This document shows, piece by piece, positions 9,259-17,146 of a DNA stretch of 48,444 nucleotides. The stretch comes from Streptomyces sp. ADI95-17 (lineage in GTDB: Bacteria > Actinomycetota > Actinomycetes > Streptomycetales > Streptomycetaceae). The stretch lies in contig NZ_ML123044.1 in NCBI RefSeq assembly GCF_003846175.1, positions 1,034,162 to 1,082,605 on the forward strand. The letters are read 5' to 3'. The position numbers were made by a program, and so were the translations under genes. The notes under the pieces were generated by a model, which made no database searches, had not been told where the DNA came from, and saw only the letters and a program-made list of their open reading frames with translations. The first letter of the stretch is position 1, and each line of letters begins with the position of its first letter.

Positions 9259-9280
9259 GAGATGTGAATGAGGTGTGCCC
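9259..9280 (-). promoter_or_regulatory. Candidate PHO-box-like direct repeat upstream of pstC
   Basis: Reading leftward, two adjacent 11-base units, GGGCACACCTC and ATTCACATCTC, begin about 40 bases before the pstC start. The second resembles the GTTCAC core of Streptomyces PhoP direct-repeat units. Only two imperfect units are visible, so PhoP control of this operon is a weak inference. Confidence 0.3.
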
Positions 9281-9660
9281 TAAAGGCAACTTCCGGTGAC
9301 GCCTCCCATCTCGGTGAGCAGCGCGCGGAACCGTTCGTACGCGGCCCGGCAGGTCGAATGGCGCTCGTAGGCCCGTGCCGAGACGACGGTGGCCCGTCCG
9401 TCCCGGTCCCGCAATAACCACATCCAGCCGTTGCCGCCGGGCGTGTGCTGCACCCCGCCCGTCAGCCCGTGCTGCCCTGCGCACAATTCCTCGAAGGCGG
9501 CCCGGCATTCGCCGTGCCCGCCGTACGAGAGCGCGGAGACCGCGACCACCCGTCCGTTCTGCGCGATCATCCGCCAGCCGTAGCCGCCGTCCGTGTCGAT
9601 GTCTATGCGGCAGCGCGCGCCAGTGGCGTCCGCTCTGCCGGAACCGCCTTCGTCCGTCAT
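9280..9660 (-). CDS. DUF1508/YegP-like protein with two internal repeats
   Basis: A 126-residue, probably cytoplasmic protein. It contains two copies of one motif: WRMIAQNGRVVAVSALSY followed by CRAAFEEL (residues about 28-58), and WLLRDRDGRATVVSARAY followed by CRAAYERF (about 79-112). This Trp, Gly-Arg, Ser, Tyr, Cys-x-AA pattern is that of the YegP/DUF1508 fold, which usually forms from two such repeats. The molecular function of the family is not established. It is read leftward just upstream of pstC, with its stop at the edge of the pstC promoter region. No signal peptide is seen. Confidence 0.75.
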   Translation of the reverse strand: MTDEGGSGRADATGARCRIDIDTDGGYGWRMIAQNGRVVAVSALSYGGHGECRAAFEELCAGQHGLTGGVQHTPGGNGWMWLLRDRDGRATVVSARAYERHSTCRAAYERFRALLTEMGGVTGSCL

Positions 9661-9870
9661 CTCGTCCCACCCCCCGCCGCCCGCTTCGGAAGTCGGGCGG
9701 CACGCGCAATGTATGGAGAGGGGCCTGGCCGCCGGGACCGGAAACCGCCGCAGCGGTCGGCTTTCACGCGGAAGTTGCCCCTAGTGCGCCCGGCATACAC
9801 GGGGCCGTTCCGCCCGGTGCCGGGGCGGTAGTCTGCGGCGACTCGCATACCTACCAGTGAGAGGCCGTGC

Positions 9871-10674
9871 ATGCGCACAGGCAGAACCGGCACCGTGGCC
9901 GTCCTCGCGGGAGCGCTCGCCCTTGCGGCGTTCACCGCACCGGCCGCGGAAGCCGCCGACACCGGGATCACGGTGTCGAAGATGGTCGTCAACTCGGGCA
10001 GGCCCGTCGTCGTGGGCACCACCGCGGAGAAGCTTCCGAGTGTCAGCTTCCACGTCACGTGGTCCGCGGGCCACTCGCTCTCCGACGTGGAGGCGAGTCC
10101 GTACCTGTACCACGACACCACGGCGAGCAAGGGTGCCGACCACGGCGGCATCTACTTGAGCAGCATGACCTGTTACGAGGACGGCTCGCGCGCCGCCGAC
10201 TGCAAGGGCGAGCTGTACATCGAGCCGCGCTACACCCTGGACTCGAACAACGACGCCACGACCTGGAAGGTCGGCGCGGCCGCCCGCATCTGGGGCTCCA
10301 ACGGGCAGCCGAAGAGCCAGGAGTACCTGCCCGCCCTCGGCACCGCGCAGGTGAAGCGCGCGGCGCGGGCGAGCGTCAACGCCTCGCCCGAGCCGGTGGC
10401 GAAGGGGAAGACGCTCACCGTGACGGGACGGCTCACGCGCGCCGACTGGGTGAAGCACTCCTACACCGGTTACGGCGGCAAGGCAGCGAAGCTGCAGTTC
10501 CGCAAGGCGGGCACCAGCACCTACTCCACGGTGAAGATCGTCAGGGCGAGCTCCACGGGCAGCCTGAAGACCACGGTCAAGGCGTCCGCGGACGGCTACT
10601 GGCGCTGGACCTTCGGCGAGACGTCGACGACGGGCGGCGCGACCGCCGCCGGGGACTACGTCGACGTCAAGTAG
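9871..10674 (+). CDS. Secreted beta-rich protein of unknown function
   Basis: A 267-residue exported protein with a Sec signal peptide (residues 1-28, cleavage near AAEAA-DT). The mature protein has two parts. Residues about 30-165 contain a conserved cysteine pair around SSMTCYEDGSRAADCKGELY and are rich in Tyr and Trp. Residues about 170-267 look like a beta-sandwich (VNASPEPVAKGKTLTVTGRL, ending WRWTFGETST) common at the ends of secreted Streptomyces proteins. No catalytic motif is evident. A strong hairpin terminator follows 15 bases after the stop. The gene is divergent from the DUF1508-like gene across a 210-base spacer. Confidence 0.8.
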   Translation: MRTGRTGTVAVLAGALALAAFTAPAAEAADTGITVSKMVVNSGRPVVVGTTAEKLPSVSFHVTWSAGHSLSDVEASPYLYHDTTASKGADHGGIYLSSMTCYEDGSRAADCKGELYIEPRYTLDSNNDATTWKVGAAARIWGSNGQPKSQEYLPALGTAQVKRAARASVNASPEPVAKGKTLTVTGRLTRADWVKHSYTGYGGKAAKLQFRKAGTSTYSTVKIVRASSTGSLKTTVKASADGYWRWTFGETSTTGGATAAGDYVDVK

Positions 10675-10689
10675 GTCCCGAACACGGGT

Positions 10690-10721
10690 GAAGCCCGCAC
10701 CGGCGGACCGGTGCGGGCTTC
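10690..10721. terminator. Strong bidirectional hairpin terminator
   Basis: A perfect 14-bp stem (GAAGCCCGCACCGG and its complement) with a four-base loop. It lies between the convergent secreted-protein gene and PH-domain gene and can serve both. Confidence 0.9.
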
Positions 10722-10734
10722 GTCGGATCCGGTC

Positions 10735-11385
10735 TCAGCCGGTCGCGAGCAGCACCACCAGCAGCAGCGCGCCCACCACCGTCGGCGCGATCACCTCGAA
10801 CGCCCAGCGCACCGACACCGACGACTCGGCGGACTCCCCGGCGGCCGCGCCGCCCGTCTTCGCCCGCTCCGCCAGTTCGCGCAGGTCCGCCATGGTCTGG
10901 TCGGCCGTCGCCATCCGGGCCTTGGTGTCGCGGACGTCGGCGTGCACGGACGTGCGGTCGTACGGGTCGTCCAGCGACCGCCGGGACTGCTGCCGGGCCG
11001 CCTTCTTCCGCTGCCGCAGCGACACCGGCACCGCCCAGAGCTGGTACTTGGCACCGCCCTCGGTGAACAGCTCGCACGAATAACCGGCCCGCAGGTCCGA
11101 TACCTCGGTCCACGGCAGGCTGATCGTCCGGAACGGGTTGCGGATCCGGATGCGGTGCTCGTTGGCGAGCACCACCGGCCGCAGTGTGAACGCGACGACC
11201 ATCGGCACCGCGGTGAGCAGTCCGGCGAGCGCCAGCCACGGCACCCGGCCCTCGCCCCGCAACGCTGCGTCCCCGCCGATCCAGCAGATGAGCAGGAGCA
11301 GCAGGACGCCCCCGACCATCCCGGCGGGCGAGCGGAAGGTCCGGTCGGCGTAGACCGGCTCGGCGGGTGGTGTGGGGCTCGTCAT
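10735..11385 (-). CDS. PH-domain-containing membrane protein
   Basis: A 216-residue protein with two N-terminal membrane helices (about residues 22-40 and 50-70). A bacterial PH-like domain follows (about 70-125; VVLANEHRIRIRNPFRTISLPWTEV is its typical core), then a charged, probably helical segment (about 125-185) and a C-terminal membrane helix (about 195-214). Such proteins are common in actinobacteria, with no assigned biochemical role. It is divergent from deoC across about 118 bases that hold the deoC promoter and operator, so its promoter may be influenced by the same site. Confidence 0.82.
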   Translation of the reverse strand: MTSPTPPAEPVYADRTFRSPAGMVGGVLLLLLICWIGGDAALRGEGRVPWLALAGLLTAVPMVVAFTLRPVVLANEHRIRIRNPFRTISLPWTEVSDLRAGYSCELFTEGGAKYQLWAVPVSLRQRKKAARQQSRRSLDDPYDRTSVHADVRDTKARMATADQTMADLRELAERAKTGGAAAGESAESSVSVRWAFEVIAPTVVGALLLVVLLATG

Positions 11386-11467
11386 GGGCCCGATTCTGCC
11401 TGACGGGCCGGCGGGGCGCCGGGGCGGCCGCCCCGGAACCGCGTCCCGCGCGGAGAGGTGGTCCCCC

Positions 11468-11497
11468 TGTACAGGTCGCTACGCGCGTAGATATGCT
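11468..11497 (+). promoter_or_regulatory. deoC promoter, apparently leaderless
   Basis: TGTACA (11468-11473) and TATGCT (11492-11497) are separated by 18 bases and fit sigma-70-type -35 and -10 elements. Six bases after the -10 hexamer comes GTG at 11504, so the transcript should begin at or next to the start codon. No Shine-Dalgarno sequence is present. The palindromic operator occupies the spacer. Confidence 0.6.
11479..11490. promoter_or_regulatory. Nucleoside-regulon operator, deoC
   Basis: Perfect 12-bp palindrome CTACGCGCGTAG between the -35 and -10 elements of deoC. The same or nearly the same palindrome occurs upstream of add, deoA, the nucleoside transporter operon and the BMP lipoprotein gene in this window. 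Binding within the spacer would repress transcription. The regulator is not encoded here; an even palindrome with central CG suggests a LacI-like or similar dimeric repressor, which is only an inference. Confidence 0.75.
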
Positions 11498-11503
11498 CCC
11501 CTG

Positions 11504-12472
11504 GTGACCATGCCCACCACTGCTCCCGCATTCTCCGACGCGACCGCGTCCGACAGTGCGCTGCGCCGCTTCCTGCACGGGCTGCCCGGCGTCGACGCCG
11601 TCGGCCTCGAAGCGCGCGCCGCGTCCCTCGGAACCCGTTCGATCAAGACGACGGCCAAGGCGTACGCCATCGACCTCGCCATCTCGATGATCGACCTGAC
11701 GACGCTGGAAGGCGCGGACACCCCGGGCAAGGTCCGGGCCCTCGCCGCCAAGGCCGTCAACCCCGACCCGACCGACCGCACGACCCCGCGCACCGCGGCG
11801 GTCTGCGTCTACCCCGACATGGCGGCGACCGCCGTCGCCGCACTGGCCGGCTCCGGCGTGAAGGTGGCCTCCGTGGCCACGGCCTTCCCGGCCGGCCGCG
11901 CCGCGCTCGACGTGAAGCTCGCGGACGTCCGTGACGCCGTGGCCGCCGGGTCCGACGAGATCGACATGGTGATCGACCGGGGCGCCTTCCTCTCCGGCCG
12001 CTATCTGAAGGTGTACGAGGAGATCCTCGCCGTGAAGGCCGAGTGCGCGCGGGCCGACGGCCCCGACGCCCGCCTGAAGGTGATCTTCGAGACCGGCGAG
12101 CTGTCCACGTACGACAACATCCGCCGCGCCTCCTGGCTCGGCATGCTGGCGGGCGCCGACTTCATCAAGACCTCGACCGGCAAGGTCGGGACGAACGCCA
12201 CGCCCGCCAACACCCTGCTGATGCTGGAGGCCGTGCGCGACTTCCGCGCGCAGACCGGCGTACAGATCGGCGTGAAGCCGGCCGGCGGCATCCGCACCTC
12301 CAAGGACGCGATCAAGTTCCTGGTGCTGGTGAACGAGACCGCGGGCGAGGACTGGCTGGACAACCACTGGTTCCGGTTCGGCGCCTCCAGCCTGCTGAAC
12401 GACCTGCTGATGCAGCGCCAGAAGCTCAGCACCGGCCGTTACTCCGGCCCCGATTACGTGACGGTGGACTGA
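11504..12472 (+). CDS. deoC: Deoxyribose-phosphate aldolase DeoC
   Basis: A class I aldolase that cleaves 2-deoxyribose-5-phosphate to acetaldehyde and glyceraldehyde-3-phosphate in the cytoplasm, the last step of deoxynucleoside catabolism. Diagnostic sequences are VDLTTLEG-like IDLTTLEG, FETGELS, GADFIKTSTGK (its Lys, residue 222, forms the Schiff base) and IGVKPAGGIRT. GTG 11504 is chosen because it stands six bases after a -10 element with no ribosome-binding site; ATG 11510 is the alternative. Length is 322 residues, longer than the 220-260 of short DeoC forms, as in other actinobacterial enzymes. The aldehyde dehydrogenase gene starts five bases after the stop, which fits disposal of the acetaldehyde product. 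Confidence 0.95.
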   Translation: MTMPTTAPAFSDATASDSALRRFLHGLPGVDAVGLEARAASLGTRSIKTTAKAYAIDLAISMIDLTTLEGADTPGKVRALAAKAVNPDPTDRTTPRTAAVCVYPDMAATAVAALAGSGVKVASVATAFPAGRAALDVKLADVRDAVAAGSDEIDMVIDRGAFLSGRYLKVYEEILAVKAECARADGPDARLKVIFETGELSTYDNIRRASWLGMLAGADFIKTSTGKVGTNATPANTLLMLEAVRDFRAQTGVQIGVKPAGGIRTSKDAIKFLVLVNETAGEDWLDNHWFRFGASSLLNDLLMQRQKLSTGRYSGPDYVTVD

Positions 12473-12477
12473 TCCCC

Positions 12478-13917
12478 ATGGCATCTGCATTCGAGTACGC
12501 CCCCGCCCCCGAGTCGCGCGCGGTCGTCGACATCGCGCCCTCGTACGGGCTGTTCATCGACGGCGAGTTCGCCGAGGCGGCCGACGGCAAGGTCTTCAAG
12601 ACGGTGTCGCCGAGCACCGAGGAGGTGCTCTCCGAGGTCGCGCAGGCCGGTGCGGCCGACGTCGACCGGGCCGTGAAGGCGGCCCGCCGGGCGTTCGAGA
12701 AGTGGTCGGCGCTGCCCGGCTCCGAGCGCGCCAAGTACCTCTTCCGGATCGCCCGGATCATCCAGGAGCGCAGCCGCGAGCTCGCCGTCCTGGAGACCCT
12801 CGACAACGGCAAGCCGATCAGGGAGACGAGGGACGCCGATCTCCCCCTCGTCGCCGCGCACTTCTTCTACTACGCGGGCTGGGCCGACAAGCTGGACCAC
12901 GCGGGCTACGGCCCGAACCCGGCCCCCCTCGGCGTCGCGGGCCAGGTCATCCCCTGGAACTTCCCCCTCCTGATGCTCGCCTGGAAGATCGCCCCGGCGC
13001 TCGCCACCGGCAACACGGTGGTCCTCAAGCCCGCCGAGACGACCCCGCTCTCCGCGCTGTTCTTCGCGGACATCTGCCGCCAGGCGGGCCTGCCCAAGGG
13101 TGTCGTGAACATCCTTCCCGGGTACGGGGACGCGGGCGCCGCCCTCGTCGAGCACGAGGACGTGAACAAGGTCGCGTTCACCGGCTCGACCGCGGTCGGC
13201 AAGGCCATCGCCCGCCAGGTCGCCGGCACCGACAAGAAGGTCACCCTCGAACTGGGCGGCAAGGGCGCCAACATCGTCTTCGACGACGCCCCGATCGACC
13301 AGGCCGTCGAGGGCATCGTCACCGGCATCTTCTTCAACCAGGGCCAGGTCTGCTGCGCGGGATCCCGGCTCCTGGTCCAGGAGTCCGTCCAGGACGAGCT
13401 GCTGGACGCGCTGAAGCGCCGGCTGACCACGCTCCGGCTGGGCGACCCGCTGGACAAGAACACCGACATCGGCGCGATCAACTCCGCGGAGCAGCTCGCC
13501 CGGATCACCGCGCTCACCGAGACGGGCGAGGCGGAGGGCGCCGAGCGCTGGAGTGCCCCCTGCGAACTCCCCTCCGCCGGGTACTGGTTCGCCCCGACGC
13601 TGTTCACCAACGTCACCCAGGCGCACACCATCGCGCGCGACGAGATCTTCGGCCCGGTGCTGTCGGTGCTGTCCTTCCGCACGCCCGACGAGGCGGTCGC
13701 CAAGGCCAACAACAGCCAGTACGGCCTCTCGGCCGGCATCTGGACGGAGAAGGGCTCCCGCATCCTCGCGGTGGCGAACAAGCTCCGGGCGGGCGTCGTC
13801 TGGGCCAACACGTTCAACAAGTTCGACCCGACCTCGCCCTTCGGCGGTTACAAGGAGTCGGGCTTCGGCCGCGAAGGCGGCCGTCACGGCCTGGAGGCGT
13901 ACCTCGATGTCCGATAA
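12478..13917 (+). CDS. NAD(P)-dependent aldehyde dehydrogenase
   Basis: A complete 479-residue aldehyde dehydrogenase. It has the WNFPLLM cofactor-site motif, the general-base glutamate in LELGGKGAN (Glu258), the nucleophile in GQVCCAGSR (Cys292) and the C-terminal PFGGYKESGFGREGG. It is five bases downstream of deoC and overlaps the next gene by 11 bases, so the three form an operon under the CTACGCGCGTAG operator. The likely substrate is acetaldehyde from the DeoC reaction, inferred from context. ATG 12478 is the only good start. Confidence 0.93.
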   Translation: MASAFEYAPAPESRAVVDIAPSYGLFIDGEFAEAADGKVFKTVSPSTEEVLSEVAQAGAADVDRAVKAARRAFEKWSALPGSERAKYLFRIARIIQERSRELAVLETLDNGKPIRETRDADLPLVAAHFFYYAGWADKLDHAGYGPNPAPLGVAGQVIPWNFPLLMLAWKIAPALATGNTVVLKPAETTPLSALFFADICRQAGLPKGVVNILPGYGDAGAALVEHEDVNKVAFTGSTAVGKAIARQVAGTDKKVTLELGGKGANIVFDDAPIDQAVEGIVTGIFFNQGQVCCAGSRLLVQESVQDELLDALKRRLTTLRLGDPLDKNTDIGAINSAEQLARITALTETGEAEGAERWSAPCELPSAGYWFAPTLFTNVTQAHTIARDEIFGPVLSVLSFRTPDEAVAKANNSQYGLSAGIWTEKGSRILAVANKLRAGVVWANTFNKFDPTSPFGGYKESGFGREGGRHGLEAYLDVR

Positions 13918-14806
13918 CCGTCTGAGCGTCTTCAAGACCTACAAGCTGTACGTCGGGGGCAAGTTCCCCCGCTCCGAGAGCGGCCGGGTGTACGAGGTGA
14001 CGGACTCGAAGGGCAAGTGGCTGGCGAACGCCCCCCAGTCCTCCCGCAAGGACGCGCGCGACGCGGTCGTGGCCGCCCGCAAGGCGTTCGGCGGCTGGTC
14101 GGGCGCCACGGCGTACAACCGCGGCCAGGTCCTCTACCGCGTCGCGGAGATGCTGGAGGGCCGCAAGGACCAGTTCGTACGGGAAGTGGCGGACGCGGAG
14201 GGCCTGTCGAAGTCCAAGGCGGCGGCCGTCGTGGACGCGGCGATCGACCGCTGGGTCTGGTACGCGGGCTGGACCGACAAGATCGGCCAGGTCGTGGGCG
14301 GGGCGAACCCGGTCGCGGGTCCGTTCTTCAACCTGTCCACCCCCGAGCCGACCGGCGTGGTCGCGGTCCTGGCCCCGCAGGAGTCGTCGTTCCTGGGCCT
14401 GGTCTCGGTGATCGCCCCCGTGATCGCGACCGGCAACACCGCCGTCGTCATCGCCTCGGCGGACTCTCCGCTCCCGGCCCTGTCCCTGGGCGAGGTGCTG
14501 GCCACCTCCGACCTGCCGGGCGGCGTGGTGAACGTCCTGTCCGGCAGGACGGCGGAGATCGCGACACCGCTCGCCTCCCACCAGGACGTCAACGCCATCG
14601 ACCTGACGGGCGCGGACACCGGGCTCGCGAAGGAGCTGGAGATCGCGGCGGCCGACAACCTGAAGCGCGTCCTGCGTCCACAGCCTGTGGACGGCGCCGC
14701 GGACTGGACGGCCGATCCGGGCACCCATCGCCTGACGGCCTTCCTGGAGACCAAGACGGTCTGGCACCCGACGGGCGCCCTCGGCGTCTCGGGCTCCTCG
14801 TACTGA
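13907..14806 (+). CDS. Truncated, catalytically incomplete aldehyde dehydrogenase homologue
   Basis: A 299-residue protein overlapping the end of the full-length dehydrogenase by 11 bases. The N-terminal two thirds follow the aldehyde dehydrogenase fold (KLYVGGKFPRSESG, ARKAFGGWSGATAYNRGQ, then PEPTGVVAVLAPQESSFLGL in place of the WNFP motif, and VIATGNTAV). It then stops before the glutamate and cysteine active-site segments. The tail (after about 245) is unrelated in character. It keeps a clean open frame and a shared terminator, so it looks maintained rather than decayed. A role as a non-catalytic partner of the preceding enzyme is possible but unproven. Confidence 0.85.
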   Translation: MSDNRLSVFKTYKLYVGGKFPRSESGRVYEVTDSKGKWLANAPQSSRKDARDAVVAARKAFGGWSGATAYNRGQVLYRVAEMLEGRKDQFVREVADAEGLSKSKAAAVVDAAIDRWVWYAGWTDKIGQVVGGANPVAGPFFNLSTPEPTGVVAVLAPQESSFLGLVSVIAPVIATGNTAVVIASADSPLPALSLGEVLATSDLPGGVVNVLSGRTAEIATPLASHQDVNAIDLTGADTGLAKELEIAAADNLKRVLRPQPVDGAADWTADPGTHRLTAFLETKTVWHPTGALGVSGSSY

Positions 14807-14821
14807 CGCCCCCCGCACGGC

Positions 14822-14860
14822 AACGGCCTGTTCCTCCGGCACCCGGAGGAACAGGCCGTT
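14822..14860. terminator. Strong hairpin terminator after deoC operon
   Basis: A perfect 18-bp stem (14822-14839 with 14843-14860) and a three-base loop. It lies between the deoC operon and a convergent small-protein gene. Confidence 0.92.
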
Positions 14861-14869
14861 CCCGACTGC

Positions 14870-15289
14870 TCAGCCGCCGTGCAGCGCCTGCGCCGCCGGC
14901 CCGACCACCGGCAGGTCCTTCAGCGCGCCACCGCTGGTCACCGGGTCGGTGACGGCGGCCGTGGAGAGCGGCTTGAAGTCGGCGATCTGCGTCCCCACCG
15001 CGTTGTTCAGCGGGTCGGTGCCCGTGCCGGCCAGCGGGTCGAGCCGCAGATGCGTCACCGGGGCGATACCGCCCCTGAGCGAGTGGCCGAGCGCCCCGGT
15101 CACCGCACCACCGGCGGCGTCACCTGCCTCGCCGAGTGCGGTGTCGGCGCCCACGACCGGTACGTGGGGCAGCGGTGCCGCCTGGGCCGCCGCACCCCCC
15201 GCACCGAGCGCGGCACCCATCGCGGTGACGGTCAGACCTGCTCGCAGCAGTGCGCGGCGCCGGGACTTGGAAAGTGCATGACGTGCCAT
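14870..15289 (-). CDS. Small secreted protein, function unknown
   Basis: A 139-residue protein starting at ATG 15289 after AGGTGGGAATTCC. The first 40 residues have a twin-arginine-like basic region (KSRRRALLRAGLTV) and a hydrophobic core ending AAAQAA, giving an exported product. The mature part is rich in Ala, Gly, Leu and Pro with recurring DPL/PLSTAAVTDPV elements and no cysteines or catalytic motif. It resembles in style the small secreted protein at 20982-21299. It may be a cell-envelope component; no family function is known to me. Confidence 0.7.
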   Translation of the reverse strand: MARHALSKSRRRALLRAGLTVTAMGAALGAGGAAAQAAPLPHVPVVGADTALGEAGDAAGGAVTGALGHSLRGGIAPVTHLRLDPLAGTGTDPLNNAVGTQIADFKPLSTAAVTDPVTSGGALKDLPVVGPAAQALHGG

Positions 15290-15388
15290 GGAATTCCCAC
15301 CTGATCGAGACGATCGAGTAATCATCTGAGTGCGTAGAGTAGTTGAGGTGTGATGCTCGATACCAACAAGGGCACCGGGGGATCCCCT

Positions 15389-16060
15389 GTGCGGGTCAAT
15401 GCCTCACACTCGTGTTCTGTGAATTCCCAACCGATCCCGACCCGCGTCGTACTGCTCGCGGGCCCTTCCGGCTCCGGCAAGTCCTCCCTGGCCGCCCGCA
15501 CCGACCTGCCGGTGCTGCGCCTGGACGACTTCTACAAGGAGGGCGACGACCCCACGCTGCCGCTCGTTCCCGGCAGTACGGACATCGACTGGGACTCCGC
15601 ACAGTCCTGGGACGCCGACGCCGCGGTCGCCGCGATCATGGAACTGTGCCGCACCGGGCGCACCGACGTCCCGGTCTACGACATCTCCACCAGTTCCCGG
15701 GTCGACCGGGAGGCCCTGCACATCGAGCGCACACCGCTGTTCGTGGCCGAGGGGATCTTCGCGGCGGACATAGTCGAGCGTTGCCAGGAACTCGGCGTCC
15801 TGGCCGACGCGCTCTGCCTGCGCGGACGCCCGACCACGACGTTCCGCCGCCGCCTGCTGCGGGACCTGCGCGAGGGCCGCAAGTCGGTGCCGTTCCTGCT
15901 GCGGCGCGGCTGGCGGCTGATGCGCGCGGAGCGCCGGATCGTGGCCCGCCAGACGGCCCTGGGCGCGCATCCCTGCGGCAAGGAGGAGGCCCTGGGCCGA
16001 CTGGCCGCCGCGGCGGCGGGGCGGTGCCGGCGGGCGACCGCCGCACGCGGTTCGGCTTAG
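15389..16060 (+). CDS. Uridine-kinase-like P-loop protein
   Basis: A cytoplasmic nucleoside-kinase-type protein. The Walker A motif GPSGSGKSSL is close to the N terminus, followed by VLRLDDFYKEGDDP, which resembles the substrate-binding LDDFY of uridine kinases, then DWDSAQSWD and VAEGIF. The expected reaction is ATP-dependent phosphorylation of a nucleoside, probably uridine or cytidine. That fits the nucleoside genes around it but is not proven. The start is uncertain: GTG 15389 has GGGGGAT before it; GTG 15350 or ATG 15353 would add 12-13 residues and has GAGG before it. No CTACGCGCGTAG operator precedes it. It is convergent with sigQ; an 11-bp inverted pair (16082-16092 with 16161-16171) lies in the gap. 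Confidence 0.8.
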   Translation: MRVNASHSCSVNSQPIPTRVVLLAGPSGSGKSSLAARTDLPVLRLDDFYKEGDDPTLPLVPGSTDIDWDSAQSWDADAAVAAIMELCRTGRTDVPVYDISTSSRVDREALHIERTPLFVAEGIFAADIVERCQELGVLADALCLRGRPTTTFRRRLLRDLREGRKSVPFLLRRGWRLMRAERRIVARQTALGAHPCGKEEALGRLAAAAAGRCRRATAARGSA

Positions 16061-16192
16061 TGGTCCTCCCCGTACACACGCGAACGGGGCCGGACAGGAC
16101 CCCCCGGCCCGTCCGACCCCGCAGCACTTCCCCCGTGCTCCGCCGCCTCCCCCGAAGCAGCGGCCCCGTTCTCCCCCGTGTTCCCCCTCGCC

Positions 16193-16954
16193 TCAGGCCA
16201 CCAGCTCGCCGAAGGACTCCTCCTCGTCACGGCCGAAGCTGAGGACCTCGTCCTCGCGCAGCCGGCGGAGCGACCGCCAGATGCTGGACTTCACCGTGCC
16301 GACACTGATGTCGAGGATGGCCGCGATCTCCGGGTCGGTGCGGCCCTCGTAGTAACGCAGGACCAGCATCGTGCGCTGGAGTTCCGGCAGCCGCGCCAGC
16401 GCCTGCCAGAGCACGGCGCGCAGTTCCGTGCCGCGCATCGCGTCCGTGTCGCCCGCCGTCTCCGGCAGCTCCTCGGTCGGGTACTCGTTGAGCTTGCGCC
16501 TGCGCCAGGCGCTGATGTGCAGGTTGGTCATGGTGCGGCGCAGATAGCCGCCGACCGCCGCCTTGTCGCTGATCCGGTCCCATGCCCGGTACGTCGAGAA
16601 GAGGGCGCTCTGCAGCAGATCCTCGGCCTCGAACCGGTCGCCGGTCAGGTGGTAGGCGGTTGCGTACAGGGAGGCGCGGCGCTCCCGGACGTAGGCCGTG
16701 AACGCCGCTTCGGCGTCCTCGGCCTTCGCCGGGGTCTTCCGCTCCCCTGTGGCCTCCCCGTACGCGCTGCCCCCGTTGTTTCCCCCGTTGCCCCCCACAG
16801 GCACGTCAACGACCGTCATGTACGACAGGTGCTGACGCCCGGCGCCACGAACGCACCCCCGCCCGTTCGCGGCGCCGGACTTCTCGACACTCCGGCCGAC
16901 GTCGTGGAGACGCGTGACAACTGCGCTTGCGGTGGTGCTGTGAGTTGCATTCAT
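16193..16954 (-). CDS. sigQ: ECF sigma factor SigQ
   Basis: A 253-residue sigma factor of the SigE-like ECF group. Region 2 includes YHLTGDRFEAEDLLQSALFSTYRAW. Region 4 has LPELQRTMLVLRYYEGRTDPEIAAILDISVGTVKSSIWRSL, the DNA-contacting helix-turn-helix. The first about 85 residues are Gly/Asn-rich and not conserved in the family, so the true start could be ATG 16819; ATG 16954 follows a G-rich stretch. Divergent location next to afsQ1-afsQ2 identifies it as the SigQ orthologue (SCO4908 in S. coelicolor), a known AfsQ1 target implicated in antibiotic production under nitrogen-related conditions. An AfsQ1-type box lies about 85 bases upstream. Confidence 0.88.
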   Translation of the reverse strand: MNATHSTTASAVVTRLHDVGRSVEKSGAANGRGCVRGAGRQHLSYMTVVDVPVGGNGGNNGGSAYGEATGERKTPAKAEDAEAAFTAYVRERRASLYATAYHLTGDRFEAEDLLQSALFSTYRAWDRISDKAAVGGYLRRTMTNLHISAWRRRKLNEYPTEELPETAGDTDAMRGTELRAVLWQALARLPELQRTMLVLRYYEGRTDPEIAAILDISVGTVKSSIWRSLRRLREDEVLSFGRDEEESFGELVA

Positions 16955-17037
16955 CTCGCGCCCCCCATCGGTGGAGTCCGTCCGTTCCTTGTGCCAATGA
17001 GCTTGCCGGGGCAGTTTCATGACGCTGTCCGCCGACT

Positions 17038-17053
17038 GTCACAGGCCTGTCAC
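17038..17053. promoter_or_regulatory. AfsQ1-type binding box
   Basis: GTCAC, six bases, GTCAC: an exact match to the published AfsQ1 consensus GTnAC-n6-GTnAC. It lies in the sigQ-afsQ1 intergenic region, 84 bases upstream of the chosen sigQ start and about 94 before afsQ1. Confidence 0.75.
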
Positions 17054-17146
17054 AGGGCCTGCCGAGCGTGCTCCTGGGGCGCGCGGGATGTATGAGTCGA
17101 CCCCAACTGTCGAACTGGGACGCCACCATGGGTCAGAATGACCAGC

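Noticed and set aside
15290..15388. Riboswitch in the region before the uridine-kinase-like gene
   Set aside because: The segment is short and no conserved riboswitch core or convincing paired structure could be recognised.
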